Source: Hymenolepis diminuta (Eukaryota; Platyhelminthes; Cestoda; Cyclophyllidea; Hymenolepididae). Taken from it: 64,000 nucleotides of DNA. Position 1 is the stretch's first letter; the number at the start of each line of letters is the position of its first letter. This document shows, one piece after another, positions 26,801-38,476 of this stretch. The notes below the pieces were generated by a model. That model was given only the letters and a program-made list of their open reading frames with translations. It made no database searches and was not told where the DNA came from. The stretch is taken from the NCBI GenBank assembly GCA_900708905.1, contig CAADRB010000036.1, positions 1,280,536 through 1,344,535 of the forward strand, read 5' to 3'. Made by a program: the position numbers and the translations under genes.

Positions 26801-28481
26801 CTTTACAAATACAACCCTAATATAAAATATGATAAACAAGCTTTTAATATTTTAAGTAAAATTACGATTGTATTTCTGCAGAGAAGGCCTTATATATATA
26901 TATTCTTGTACTGCCGTAATGCAATAATTAAAAAAGCTAGGTTTTGAAAACAAATGATAATTAATTTAATATTTACTATTAATTAATCGCTGACTTAAAG
27001 GTATGTCCCATGAAATTAGAGATGTTAATATAATTCATGCAAATAATTGTACTAAGACAATTTGATAGATTAATAAATGTTAGATTAATGGCAAAGATGG
27101 ATTAAAATAATTTCAAATTTAATATAATTAAGTGATATACAAACCTATTTCTAAAACTAAATCATATTTGACATGATCAACTATATACATAATTCTGAAA
27201 AAGTGCACTAGATTGAAATTAAGCTTAATAAAAATGCTCCAATAGTGTCACTTAAGCCTTTCTCCGTTTCAATTCATTTTCCTTTTTACTATCCTTTTAA
27301 TTTTTCCCCTCCGACATAGGCAAGTTTCTGCTTCCTTCATCTAGTTATTATAACCTCCCAAAGAGTGAGATATTTAGTTTAAATTGGAAAATCGCACTTG
27401 GACCAATACACGACCAGATTCGATTCCCCATTATGGTTTATTCTATACAGTTTGACCTACGCAACTTCCAGTATTCTACTTTTGTACCTATTGTTTGTTG
27501 CTTTTAGCTACTAGTTAGAGTCTTAGCTTCTACTATCAGGTTCAGTAGTTCTTACAATTTAACGACCCTACAACTTGTCGGCTCATAACCTAGTGACCTC
27601 GGTTTTTGTTGCTCAACTCCAGCATCACCCTTAAGACCTAAAACACAGTAACAAGGAAGAATATTTTTATTGATTTGTGCAACTTTCTCGCTTGGAATGA
27701 TTATTGTTTACGTTCTATCCACATATTGATTTTACAAAATAAAGTCCATCAGATTTGATTTTTAAGCACAGCTTTGATTTCATCAATACAACAATAGACT
27801 TTAATGATAAATTATTCAAACATAAATTATTAGATGATATCTATAATCTCTATCATTGGAAAACTTGGTATTTTCCAGCCCTTTTTAGTGATGATCTAAG
27901 ACTTATGATATTCACAGTTTTTCAGATCTTCCGATTTGTAGTACAAAGTTGCCGAACCTGATGAATCAGCAGGCATTAAAGTGATCTGGTACAAAGTCCA
28001 AGCTATCAATTATTCCTGCCGGTACTGATGTGCTTACCTGCAAGCAATCTAACATGAACGCAGGGCATGAACAAATATAGGAGAAAGGTGAACACTGACC
28101 AGATTTGGAGATATACTCATTTTCATTTCCCTTTCTCAGTCAGAAGATTGTACCCTTCAAACAACAATGGTCCTAATTTTTGTACATTTTATGCTCTTTG
28201 GCTCCAATTCCTAACTTTCAAATATCTTATAGACTGAATGTTCCTTTTAGTTATCTGTAAGAGGTACATTTAATAAAGACTTATTTAAACTGCACTTCCT
28301 ACAACTACATTCTCAGTCCTTCTAATAAACCAGTTACTCTCAATTTGGGCTTTCATCTGAATTACTTATTTAGGTTTTTTATTCGAAGCAGACCGAAAAT
28401 TAATTTTAATTTAGAGCTCATTAGACCTTTTAAACCACTGGCAGGAATTTGGTTTTTTGCGCAGATTATATAGCACTTGCT

Positions 28482-29300
28482 GACGTACTTTATGTAATAA
28501 TAAGGTCAAAGTTTCGTCTAGATTTATCACAACTTAAAAAATTCCAGCTAGCAAAAGTGCAATTTCAAAATATGGTAAATGTATGGATGTTAAAAAGAGC
28601 ACTTCCATGTTCTTTTCAATTCCGCAGGCCAAAAGATTTCGTAATATTTGTCATCACTGAAAGCAACTTAACTTCTCCCCGAGCCATGATTTTGGTAACT
28701 TTTGCCGATTATATTGTTTTTTTCCCAGCATTTCCTAATTAGAACACTTTCAGTTTCATCCCGTCACCAATAGCCATATTAAAGCACTCTTATGACAAAA
28801 TAATCAATTAATATAATCTTAATTATAAAAGCAATCCTACTTCAACCACTATCGTACATGTTTAAGCTAGCCGGCATTAGTGGTCTCGTCTATCATCCCA
28901 TCCTCCGCACGTCCAATAAAACAGTCCAAATACTGAACTGGGTCTCCTCTTCGACTTTCCTTTCAATTAAAGTAGCCTAAGAACTGGTATTTCTTTAAAG
29001 TTCATTCAATTCTTGATATTTCGCCAAAATTTATACCACTTAATGGAGTTTATCTTTTAAGTATAAGGTAACGTACTAACAAGCTCGTCAAAGTTTTATC
29101 CGGATTTATCACAATTTACAAAGTTTCACTTAGCAAAATTAGAATTGTGAAAAAATGTGTAAATTTACCTTATCTTTATAAATATGATTACACAGAAAAA
29201 TTGAACTACCATTATGATTAGTTAATATATGAAGTAAGAAGCGTAATATTTGGTATCACCAGCGCTCTCTTTATTAAAAGAAAGAAAACTTAACTAAGTT
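28482..29300 (+). repeat. Diverged local duplication
   Basis: The segment at 28482-28690 and the one at 29070-29300 share order and sequence: GACGTACT or ACGTACT, GTCAAAGTTT, ATTTATCACAA, AGCAAAA, TGTAAAT-like and TCGTAATATTTGTCATCAC-type blocks. The first copy lies in a 97-codon open frame (28449-28742) that I do not recognise. The second copy does not keep that frame, so coding function is doubtful. Confidence 0.5.
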
Positions 29301-29481
29301 CTTGTCAGATTAAGAACTGGTCTTAAAAGGCAGTCGCGGAGTTGGGTGCTTAAGCCACCGTGTGAGTCTAAGGTTTTCATCATTCATCGTGATGCTAATA
29401 TTGGGTGAAAACATAATGCAATGCAAAGATTATATCCAGTGATCAAACCATTCTTTTCCAAAGACGAATCAAGTTTAGGCT

Positions 29482-29487
29482 TTTATT
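29482..29487 (-). promoter_or_regulatory. Candidate polyadenylation signal of kinase gene
   Basis: TTTATT on the plus strand, so AATAAA on the minus strand, about 150 bases after the stop codon of the tandem kinase gene. Position is plausible; the hexamer is common in AT-rich DNA. Confidence 0.3.
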
Positions 29488-29639
29488 TTGGTGATTAAAT
29501 TAGGAATACAAAATTAATTATTTACATTAACTTCCATTATATATTGTATTTACCAACGAAGGTGAATCAATAGTTTCATTTGTAAAATGTAAACAGAATT
29601 GAAATAAGATGACTATTTGTTCTTAATGGCCTTGACGAG

Positions 29640-31772
29640 CTACGCAAAACTGTGTCGGAACTTGTTTAAAAATGGATGTTTCAGTGCCTCACTGGAAGTT
29701 AAACGCTTTTTGTGATCAAATACAATGAGTTTGTCAAGTAGATCAATCGCTTCATCTGTCGCAACAGCTTTGTTTTCTCCTGTAATTAACTTTCTCCAGT
29801 CTATTCGATGGTAACCCAAAAATTGTCCCCAATTACTAAGACATGGAGCAGAAATCGCATATTTCTTGCAGTAGTGAAGTAGATTATTCGATCCCAACAT
29901 TTTTACAATTCGAAGCATTTGATCTTCTCTGTCCTCGCCATCGAAAATATATCTCACTCGAAACACTGCGCTTGCTAATATGCAACCAATGGACCACATA
30001 TCTACCGCGTAATCATGTTTCTAGATCGCATATATGCGTAAATTAAGATAAAGAACATACTTGATATCTCAAAAGCAATTCAGGGCTGCAATACTTCCGG
30101 GTTCCAACATGCGTATCATAGGATACTCCTTCTCTATAGAATGTTGCATGGCCCCAGTCAGTAAGATACACTTTCCTTCTGAAATGATCAATGAGCATAT
30201 TGCTGGGCTTAATATCCCGATGCATTATTCCTCGACTATGGCAACCTTGAAGAGCTAGCAGCATTTGATAGAAGTAAATTCCGATATCCTCCACCGATAA
30301 CTTATCAAATATTTGTCCCCAAAGTTGGGTGCTAACGAACTCAAATACAAGACATTGTATGCTCATCTGCAAATCAGTAACATTTTATATCAATAATAGA
30401 GTTATCCATAAGGGTTCAGTGTGCATGAAAACTTACGGTTTCGCTTACAATGTAACCTAGATAACGATTTATATTCGGACATCCCTCGAGATGTTTAAGA
30501 ATTTTTACTTCTTCCCATAAATTTGAAAGTGCAGCCCTTTCGAAAGATTTTACAGCATAATCATAATAGTTTTCAGGATCTTTGACACGATACACCTTAC
30601 CGGATACACCACTCCCAATTTCTCCATGGATAACAAATTTAAGATAAGCATCTTTATTGGAGTATAAAGAATTTTCATTTACTTGGGGGCTGTTATTTTG
30701 AATATTATGCTCTTGATCTTTATTTTTAGAGTTCAAATAGGTTTTTTTGTGAAATTCCGAAAAGTAATGATGTTGTAGAGCGTCCTTAGCCTTTAAGCGC
30801 TTAGTGTGATCATAGATCAGCAATTTCTTGACTAAATCAATTGCCTCTTCTGTTGCTGTTTGTTCACAATTTTTGGTTTTAAATATCTCAAAACCTTTTG
30901 CTCTACACCTTCGGATTTTGCTTCTTAGCCTTTTACTAACAATTATTTTGTATTCTTCTGCATAACTTAATAACTTCCACTTTCCCAAAACCCTTGCAAT
31001 TTTTTGCATTTGTTCATTTTTTGCTTCACCGTCAAAAACGTATGGCATTTTGAATATTGAACCGGCAATAATACAGCCCGCAGCCCATAAGTCAATAGAA
31101 TAGTCATATTTCTAAAGGAATAGCAAGCAAAGTTAATGAAATGCACGAACAAACCTTAAAGTTGAGAATTAGTTCCGGGCTTTGGAAATAAAGTGAATTG
31201 AAGTTTGTTCTGTAAAAATTTCCATCTTCATGCTCTTCTGCATTCTCCCATTCAGTCAATTTAAGCACCTTGTTGTTGTTATCAATACGAAGATTACTTG
31301 GATTCACAGAACCATGGATTATATTTTGGGAATGACAGGCGTCCAAAGCAATAAAAAGCTGATAAGTATAATGCTGAATATCTGCACTTGTCATAGTTTT
31401 GCTATAATCACCCCATTTTACAAATGCCACAAAATCAGTCACAATTCCGTTCAACGGTATCTAAAATACCACAGGTAAATGCAAACCTCTCTGACTTACC
31501 TTTTCGTTGCCAGTTATAGTTGCAAGAATTTTTGAGGAATTTGGACAGTTTTGGAGTTTATTTAAGATTGCCATTTCTTTTCTCGCCCTCTCAGATTCGC
31601 CTTGCTTAAATACTTTAATCAAATACACATCTCGACGACTGTAGTCCCTTAAGTAAAATTCTCCTCCATAGCGACCCAGTCTGTAAGCCTGCCTGTGAAT
31701 CTTAAACTGGAAACCAAAATTCCCACTTTTGACTTCTTCAGTAACGTTTCCTTGAGATTCTGATGTAGCCAT
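29640..31772 (-). CDS. CK2-alpha-like tandem pseudokinase-kinase protein
   Basis: Five exons join in frame: 31500-31772, 31155-31460, 30437-31111, 30061-30366 and 29640-30020, giving 646 aa. All four introns (39, 43, 70 and 40 bases) are GT-AG and phase 0. Two CK2-alpha-related kinase domains are fused. Domain 1 (about 20-318) keeps a Lys (YLIK, K53) and SPE (185-187), but the catalytic loop is HGSVNPSN (140-147) instead of HRDxKPxN, and DWG is EWE (161-163), so it is a predicted pseudokinase. A short polar linker follows. Domain 2 (about 350-646) has GEIGSGVSG (356-364), K381, E394, HRDIKPSN (467-474), DWG (488-490), SPE and DMWSIGC, so it should be active. It lacks the Lys cluster CK2 uses to read acidic substrates. 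I chose the ATG at 31772 because a TTG precedes it. The function of the pair is inferred, not known. Confidence 0.88.
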
Positions 31773-31775
31773 CAA

Positions 31776-32081
31776 GCCCTATGCTTATTAACCAGACTTA
31801 TAAACCTTGTGAGCACAGATAAGGTTATGAACGTATGTCACCAAAATATCGATTTATATCATTAAAATAACACAATCTAGTTTTCTTTGAATTATAAACG
31901 GTAATATTAATGCAAGTATTGTTTATTGAGCTGTTTTAAAGCAAATTTATTCCTCCTCAATCTTTTATTGTTTTATTTGTTTTAAAAAAGATTTTCAATT
32001 TCATGCACTTATACAATGTTAGTCATTTATATCTGATTAAATCGAGAATTCATTTCGCAGCCTTAAGTATTTGTAAGATGT
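31776..32081. other. Short spacer upstream of kinase gene
   Basis: AT-rich spacer between the kinase start and the last exon-like block of the upstream minus-strand locus. It probably holds the kinase promoter; no specific motif could be assigned. Confidence 0.4.
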
Positions 32082-32281
32082 TCAAGTACTGATTATTGCT
32101 CTGCATGCCTTAAATGTTTTGATAAACCGTGAGGAATATAGCTGAATCTTCTCCGTGAGACGATCGTACTCCAAGAGAGAAAAGAAGGCAAAAAGAATCT
32201 GAAGGTTTAGTAAAGAACCATTTCGAATCAAACCAGCCCGAATTATGACACCGTGAAGAGACTTAAATTTATAAACCACTA
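32082..32281 (-). CDS. Probable 3'-terminal exon of HEAT-like gene
   Basis: A minus-strand open block of 65 codons ends at a TGA (32082-32084). It begins just after a possible acceptor (CGATAG) and has an upstream in-frame stop, as expected of an internal exon start. The product is helical and hydrophobic, with segments LLNLQILFAFFSLLEY and DRLTEKIQLYSSRFIK. It has no start codon of its own. I place it tentatively with the exon-like blocks at 33541-33693, 37549-37850 and 38477-38880 on the same strand. I do not recognise the family. Confidence 0.4.
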
Positions 32282-32559
32282 TCGTAGATTAACTGAATCT
32301 CTATCTAAGTCCTTTTCACCATAAAACTAGATGGTGAAAGTTTAGTCTATGAAGCAAAATATGCATTTACAAGACCAGGAACAATTTGTTCGTTTAGTAT
32401 TGACTATATAATCTCTGAAAGCTTTATATTTTAACAGCTGCCATCGAACGCACACGAATATGCAAATTTGTAGGATAAACAGAATTTTTCTGGTAATTAA
32501 GTTAAAGCCAATCCGTAAACAACAACTATATATAAGTCAAAACATATGCTTTGTCCTAC

Positions 32560-32840
32560 TTTTCCTGTGTCTGTGTTTTGCCACAAAATATTTTGAGCAT
32601 ATCGTGGGTCGGTGGCGTGGTGATCAACGTCCACATTTGTCAAAAAGGAAATCATGAAATCAAGGCCCATCAGTGCACATCCATTCATTGGTTCAATTAA
32701 TCCTGTTCAACATGAGAGGTGATCGGTTGGGAGTCTCTAGGAAGAGAAATTAATGGAAACCTACCCTCTACCTAAGTCAAATGCCATGAACACTTCCCTA
32801 ATGGACTTAGGAAGTTGTGAAGGTATTACACCACTTAAAA
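32560..32840 (+). repeat. SINE-like repeat, copy 1
   Basis: Contains CGGTGGCGTGGTGATCAACG (32610-32629), which resembles a tRNA A box. It is shared with 59362-59381 (CCGGTGGCATAGTGATCAAC) and 56961-56980. The preceding TTTTGCCACAAAATA and the following CCCTCTACCTAAGTCAAA...TAATGGA blocks are also shared with those copies. Confidence 0.5.
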
Positions 32841-33316
32841 AGTTTTCACGATACGTTATGAATAAACGCTTTCTCACTCTCTCTAAATGCAGAAGCTACT
32901 CTATGAAGCGGAAATATATGTTGCAGCACTACTTTTAGGAAAATTTGATCCAGCCCGTTTTACTATTATTATTCACTGTATCCATGTTAAGAAGTTGTAA
33001 ATGTCAAAGATATAAACAAAATACGTAAGCTAAGCACCAGAGGCCTTGGATTATATGGATCGAAGAAACTAGTAAAGCTAATGCTGTTCTTAACTTTGTG
33101 AACCTAGATTCCAGGAGATAGAAGCAGACGAAGACAATGGTTGAAAGTTTTATGAGAAAAATATATTTTATCTTTTGGTAGAGAAAAGCTCAAAAGATGT
33201 CTGTTAAATGGCTGGGAAAACCTATTAACCATGTGAAGTCCTATGGATGATTTACACACATAATGGTTTGAAGAAAGCAGAAATCAAAATAAAAGTGAGG
33301 GGCAGACGCTGAGCCT

Positions 33317-33540
33317 NNNNNNNNNNNNNNNNNNNNNNNNNNNNNNNNNNNNNNNNNNNNNNNNNNNNNNNNNNNNNNNNNNNNNNNNNNNNNNNNNNNN
33401 NNNNNNNNNNNNNNNNNNNNNNNNNNNNNNNNNNNNNNNNNNNNNNNNNNNNNNNNNNNNNNNNNNNNNNNNNNNNNNNNNNNNNNNNNNNNNNNNNNNN
33501 NNNNNNNNNNNNNNNNNNNNNNNNNNNNNNNNNNNNNNNN
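33317..33540. other. Assembly gap (224 N)
   Basis: A run of unknown bases. Sequence on its right side is coding-like on the minus strand and runs into the gap, so part of an exon is missing here. Confidence 1.
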
Positions 33541-33693
33541 AAATGCTCCCCACGCGTAGTGCATAAATTGACACATATTGAAACAGACCTCTCCTGCAAA
33601 GGCAGAGTTTGACCATTTTTCTCCACTGAGGAAGTTATCATATCAATAGAATCCTCATTCGCTAAAGAATCCAGCACAACATTTTTAAATCGG
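33541..33693 (-). CDS. Coding exon cut by the gap
   Basis: On the minus strand a good acceptor (TTCTTTTTCAG, ending at 33694) is followed by an uninterrupted frame of about 50 codons into the N run. The product includes VVLDSLANEDSIDMITSSVE and LQERSVSICVNLCTTRGEHF, with the amphipathic look of a helical-repeat protein and normal amino-acid composition. It needs one base to complete a codon from the previous exon (phase 2 upstream). The family is not recognised. It is plausibly one gene with the neighbouring blocks at 32082-32281 and 37549-38880. Confidence 0.5.
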
Positions 33694-35170
33694 CTGAAAA
33701 AGAATGAAATAGAAAGCGCTCACTCAATATTTAGATGTATTTGGCAAATAGAGAAAATGATCACTTTAATTTTTATTTATTATTTACTTAGATAAAATTA
33801 TAAATGTGAATATTGTGAAATGAAACGTATATATCATTAAGAATTAGGAGCTTAGGGCAATCTCTTTCAATAACTTTGATTAATACAAATCTCGCCTAAT
33901 GCCAAGAAATTAGATTATTTGGGCTGACCATTTGCAAAGATACGATATAATGGAGGTAATGATCTCCAAGTGAGATTCTAACCTATTACCCACTCAACTT
34001 CCCTTGAACATCCCTTGGTTTCATGACTGAGGCTCATTAATGGTCGGGATCGACGACTGTTGATTACAGTTCTTTTCTAGTGTTTTATAGCCAGTAATTA
34101 AAAAGTTGTTATCCAACTAAAAGACTACTGAAAAGGCTTAGGCTGATGTTCAGGAGAGCTGCAGACTAAACACGACTTAATTTAGAAGGGTTAACTGGAA
34201 AATATGAAATCTGAATACTCACTTGTTTTATTTTATTACACTCCTTTCTCTCGTGTTTTAATACTTTCCGTGAAATCAAAGTTACTTTTGTTCTTTGTCA
34301 TGAAAAATATTAATAGTAAAGTAGACTTTAAAGATGACATTCTATTTTATTCACGCAAATAATTTAAATCGTTCAGTAATAGCAGAAAACCTCATCCACA
34401 GATTATTAGGCTACCATATCTCAACTTCATGAATAAGCCTTCATAGTGAAAAAATCGCATTAAACCAAAGAGAATATATTTAGGAAAAAGTCTATTGAAC
34501 GAATGTTATTCTTTAAATCGATTAAAGTTAGATACTTGATTTCTAAACAAAGTTAGCACTATTCAAAATATAACATACTGACGCATTCATATTGAATAAT
34601 GGCCATCGTTTCACTTTATTTCATTCACAAACGGAAGTATGCAAAGTTTATCTGTTTAAAGATTGCTTTACTGAGGTAGAACAGAATAGAATTAATCAAA
34701 GGTTCCGAAACCTTTTGTAATCCCTGAATACCCCCAGGCAATTCATAATAAGCTCCAGTGGAAAATAATTTTGTGACCCCTTTATGCACTATTAACCACG
34801 TGTTCGGTTTTTAACTGCATTTACTAGTTAATTTTAACTACAAACTGTGTTATTCTTTCTCCTGATTGAAGATCATTTTCATCATAATTCGTTGTTACGT
34901 TTAGAAATACGGACACATTAACCTTACCCGAGTATTTTCCCTGTAATAATGGTAACACTTCAATTAAATTAATTTTTTTAAATCGAGAAACGTAATATAC
35001 AGCAAACAACTAATATTTATATTTATCGCAGTAAACTCTCTTGGATTTAATGGAGATGGTTAAGAGTCTATCAAATTGAATGAAATTCATCATCTCAACA
35101 CTTCTTTTTCCGATATTAGCTTGTAGCGGCTAAGAGTTAACAGCAGATGAAGGAAAAGGACACCAAGGAT
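33694..35170. other. Intron-like or intergenic DNA
   Basis: No supported gene. A minus-strand open frame at 34824-35009 has reasonable composition and could include another exon of the locus, but I cannot place splice sites with confidence. Confidence 0.35.
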
Positions 35171-35477
35171 TGTGTTAGACAGGATGTATTGAACAAAATT
35201 CGGTACAAAGTCTCAAAGGAAAGTAGCGGCTTGGAAGAGCAGCGGGTATAGCGTTTATTGAACAGATAGTGCCGTTTAGTGTGAGTGTCAGGGAAATTGG
35301 GTCTTTTTTATCGACGGTTTGAGTGAGGACACGCATAGAGATATGTATGCGTGTTTTGATTGGTCGGTACGATTGTGGGGGAAGGACAGGCCGGTGCAGG
35401 CAGGACTGATTGATAACTAAGCTGACTAAGCGATGTCCTTTCCGATCGATGAAAAGTAGGCCGGTTGAGGACACACA
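35171..35477 (-). mobile_element. Candidate solo LTR
   Basis: A 0.3-kb block that is less AT-rich than its flanks. On the minus strand it starts TGTGTCCTCAACCGGCC and ends CCTGTCTAACACA, so it has TG...CA ends inside a short TGTGT/ACACA inverted repeat. It has a centred polyadenylation-type AATAAA (TTCAATAAACGC) in the second half, the layout expected of an LTR. No coding region flanks it, and I see no clear target-site duplication. Confidence 0.4.
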
Positions 35478-37548
35478 GTGTTTGTTGGAGTGCAGTGGAT
35501 AACAGGAAAGGGTAAGAACTTACAGACATAATTATAGGACAAGATAGTTAAGTTTGATGAGGAATATGGATAATATAGAAAAATATTTCGGTGAGAAGGG
35601 GTTCATCCTTCAAGCTCATTTTCAGAGAGAAGGCATTGCCTAGCTAATCTGCGGTTATGAAAATATAATTCCCATAGACATTGACGAGAGTTAGACGGAT
35701 GCAGAAGGTGCTCAAGATCAGAACTGTTAATCATCACAAATCTGATTGAATTTATCATGTGGATGATGGGTCAATGTGTGTCTAACCATTCATAGATATT
35801 TATTCAAATCCCTAAGTTCCACATATGTACTCATTCCTTGCGAATAAAGAGCATAGTGGCCAGATCACTCATCCTTGGCCATCAATCACCAATCTGTTCT
35901 TCATTTTCATTTTCCTGGTCTGGAAGCTTCACTAGAATTAAATTGGTTACCTTGACTTACAATTATAGGTAATAAGGAACAATAAAATATAAGTGGGCAA
36001 TAATTACGCATGCATTGCAGCTGAAGATTAGCTTCCTATTCTCCAGCATTTCACATAAAAGAGACGTTAAGAGGAAAGTTTGTAAGATTGCTCGTCCATA
36101 TTCACTATCTTATTGGTCATGTTAAATCTGAATGTTGTGTTTTGAATAATTAAAAACCCTTCAGATGCCTTCCAACAGCGGCTGGAGAAATCAAAACAGT
36201 AAATCTGTGAAATCAACAGATTTACTGAAGATCTTCATATTTACCTATTGAAATTACTCGGAGAAAAACAAGGACGCCATTCCTAATCAAGTATTCGACT
36301 TCTCTTATATAATCCCAATACTGTTCACTCACTGCTTATAGCCGAATGAGCAGATGGGTACCCAGATATGAGTGCAGTATAGCAATAAATAATATACAAC
36401 GAAAGATTATCTTTTATTCTTTGCCATCTTTAGATGTGCACAGTTACCAGAATATAATTGTATTCAAAATTTTCTTTCGGGTAAATTAGCATCTAATGCA
36501 ATTGTAATTCAGCACACTTCAAAAATGGGCTGTAAGCTAAGAAAGACAAAAGTTCTAAGAACGATGAAGTGTCCCTGCTAGGGTCTTATATATTTGAGGA
36601 ATAAATCATTTGATTATTCTTTAACCTACTCCATTAAGTGTACTATTGAAAGTTGTACACTTTCTTATCCAACCCGATTCTTTACGTGAATAGTAACCGA
36701 TCTTTTTAGTGAAATTAACATGGAACCTTTTACGCAAAGAATGTTTCAGATGATGCGTAGCCAAATAATATTTCAATATTTCAAACAGTACTTTTGAAGA
36801 CTCATATCACATATATAACTATTTTGTAAAAAAAGTGGCAATGAAAACATTCTCCTACTACATCGCTAGTGGATTTAAGACTCCGTATAGTCTTTTTGAA
36901 GTAAAGGCTGTTCCATAAAATGTGATGTGAAGAGAAAATACCCAATGAATGTGACTCAAAAAATGCTCAAAAGAAGTCGTCGGATTATGATTAGAAGCTA
37001 TTGTATACTTGTATCATGAATTTTCTATGGGCGAAACCAATAGACAATCATTCATCGGATAGTTTTCAGCCGACTTGTTCTAAAATAAACAATGTTATTA
37101 TGTTGTTACTTTTAACTCAAGTGAGATCCTTTAAACTCTATAGCACTTGCCAGAACTTTAATGCCCTTTAAGTGGATAACGCTTCTCCTATTCTGATTCA
37201 ACACCGTTATCCTCTATAGAAGATATATTTATAAAATGAACTTTATAAAAATTAGGATTAATGTACAACAATTGCTACGTATTTATGTTCATTACCTTAA
37301 TAAAATGGAACAACTCGTTCGTATAAATAAACTTACGAAGCGACGGTTAAAAATGTGATTTCTTCCCCAATATATCAAAATTATTATCGATGTTCACACT
37401 AAGGAGAAGTATTTTAAAAGTTAGTTTGCTTGATATTATTCAACAGTTACCGCGTTCATTTCATAAGGAGTTATATTCTGTTCCAAATTAGCAATTGAAC
37501 ACGGCATGAGCGAAACAAAGTGTCAGAATTGGTTTCAATCCAAGTATT
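35478..37548. other. Non-coding stretch with a perfect hairpin
   Basis: No gene seen. A 12-bp perfect inverted repeat lies at 36197-36227. The rest is AT-rich without recognisable repeats. Confidence 0.5.
36197..36227. repeat. 12-bp perfect inverted repeat
   Basis: CAGTAAATCTGT (36197-36208), a 7-base loop, then ACAGATTTACTG (36216-36227). It would form a perfect short hairpin in either strand. Confidence 0.85.
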
Positions 37549-37850
37549 TCAAAAAATGTTTTTAAAAAAATAATTTATACTCTCCCAACTTGAGAAGAGA
37601 AGACCAAATATTCTTATTCTTACTATATCGGTGCATCCCCTTATCCGTCCGATTAGTATGATGCAAAATATCTTTAAAAATATAGTCGAAAAAATTTCAG
37701 AACCTGAAGGAGTTTCCTTAAGAGAGGAAGACAAGTTTAGTTGAGAAGGAATTCGTAATTGGTAGGATTCTTTTCGGTAAAATTCCAGAGGCCTTTGAGT
37801 ACAAACATAAGGACTGTCTAGAATGAGAAAAGTTCTTCTTCTCTGGTGCA
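37549..37850 (-). CDS. Exon-like block, helical product
   Basis: An open minus-strand frame of about 100 codons follows a possible acceptor (TTGCACCAG). The product starts with charged residues and continues with DSPYVCTQRPLEFYRK, then a Ser-rich stretch, then a helical part with GSEIFSTIFLKIFCIILIG and DIVRIRIFGLLFSSW, similar in pattern to the HEAT-like end of the block at 38477-38698. It may belong to the same gene. No donor site could be fixed. The family is not recognised. Confidence 0.35.
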
Positions 37851-38476
37851 AATGGACAACAAATAAAATGAAAATTTTCATTATTTACATATACATCCTC
37901 TCCTAAGTCCGCTCTGTCTTTATGACGTAAAGCAGTTGCATGAATGAGTAGCGAAATCTCCTGAATATCTTCAAGACTTACAGTGAGTTCCTATATTTCG
38001 GCCTCCGAAATCTATGTAATTAAAGAGATAAATAAGTGTATTGAAAAATAAAATTTTTATCATTGCCAGATTCATTTACTTACTTTTGGCTGTAAAAAGA
38101 TATTAATCAATCGAGATTCAACGACCGGTCATTGAACTAAATCAACTGCTCAATAAGCTCCAAACATCGAGGAAATAAACTCACCAATAAACCTAGACGT
38201 TAAATGTTGCAGATATAGCAATGGAACATTACAAATGTGAACTTTTATGAGAACATAAACGGTACAATGCTCCAAAATTCAGATAAAGACTCATGATAAT
38301 CTGATTTGATTAGTAGCACTTCCCTCTTTTCAAGCCTTAATGAACTCGTTTGCCGTTCTCCTCATCCAGGTGCTTTCCCATGGCTAAATCTTGTAAAAGT
38401 CTTTTGCTGTGTGATTATGCAATAAAAATAATAGTATTTGCTTATATTTAAGAGAAATAAGGAAAGTTAAATCAGA

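Larger units (their letters stand above)
15801..28480. other. Long gene-free AT-rich region
   Basis: About 12.7 kb without a gene I can support. It includes an inverted copy of repeat family X (17808-17890), a SINE-like segment at about 15950-16060, AT microsatellites at 25522-25537 and 26890-26902, a tandem TCCAATTTTC repeat at 22601-22626, and a B-box-like string at about 27417-27430. Open frames of 60-77 codons occur on both strands at the rate expected of AT-rich DNA, with low-complexity F/I/K/N-rich products. Confidence 0.55.
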
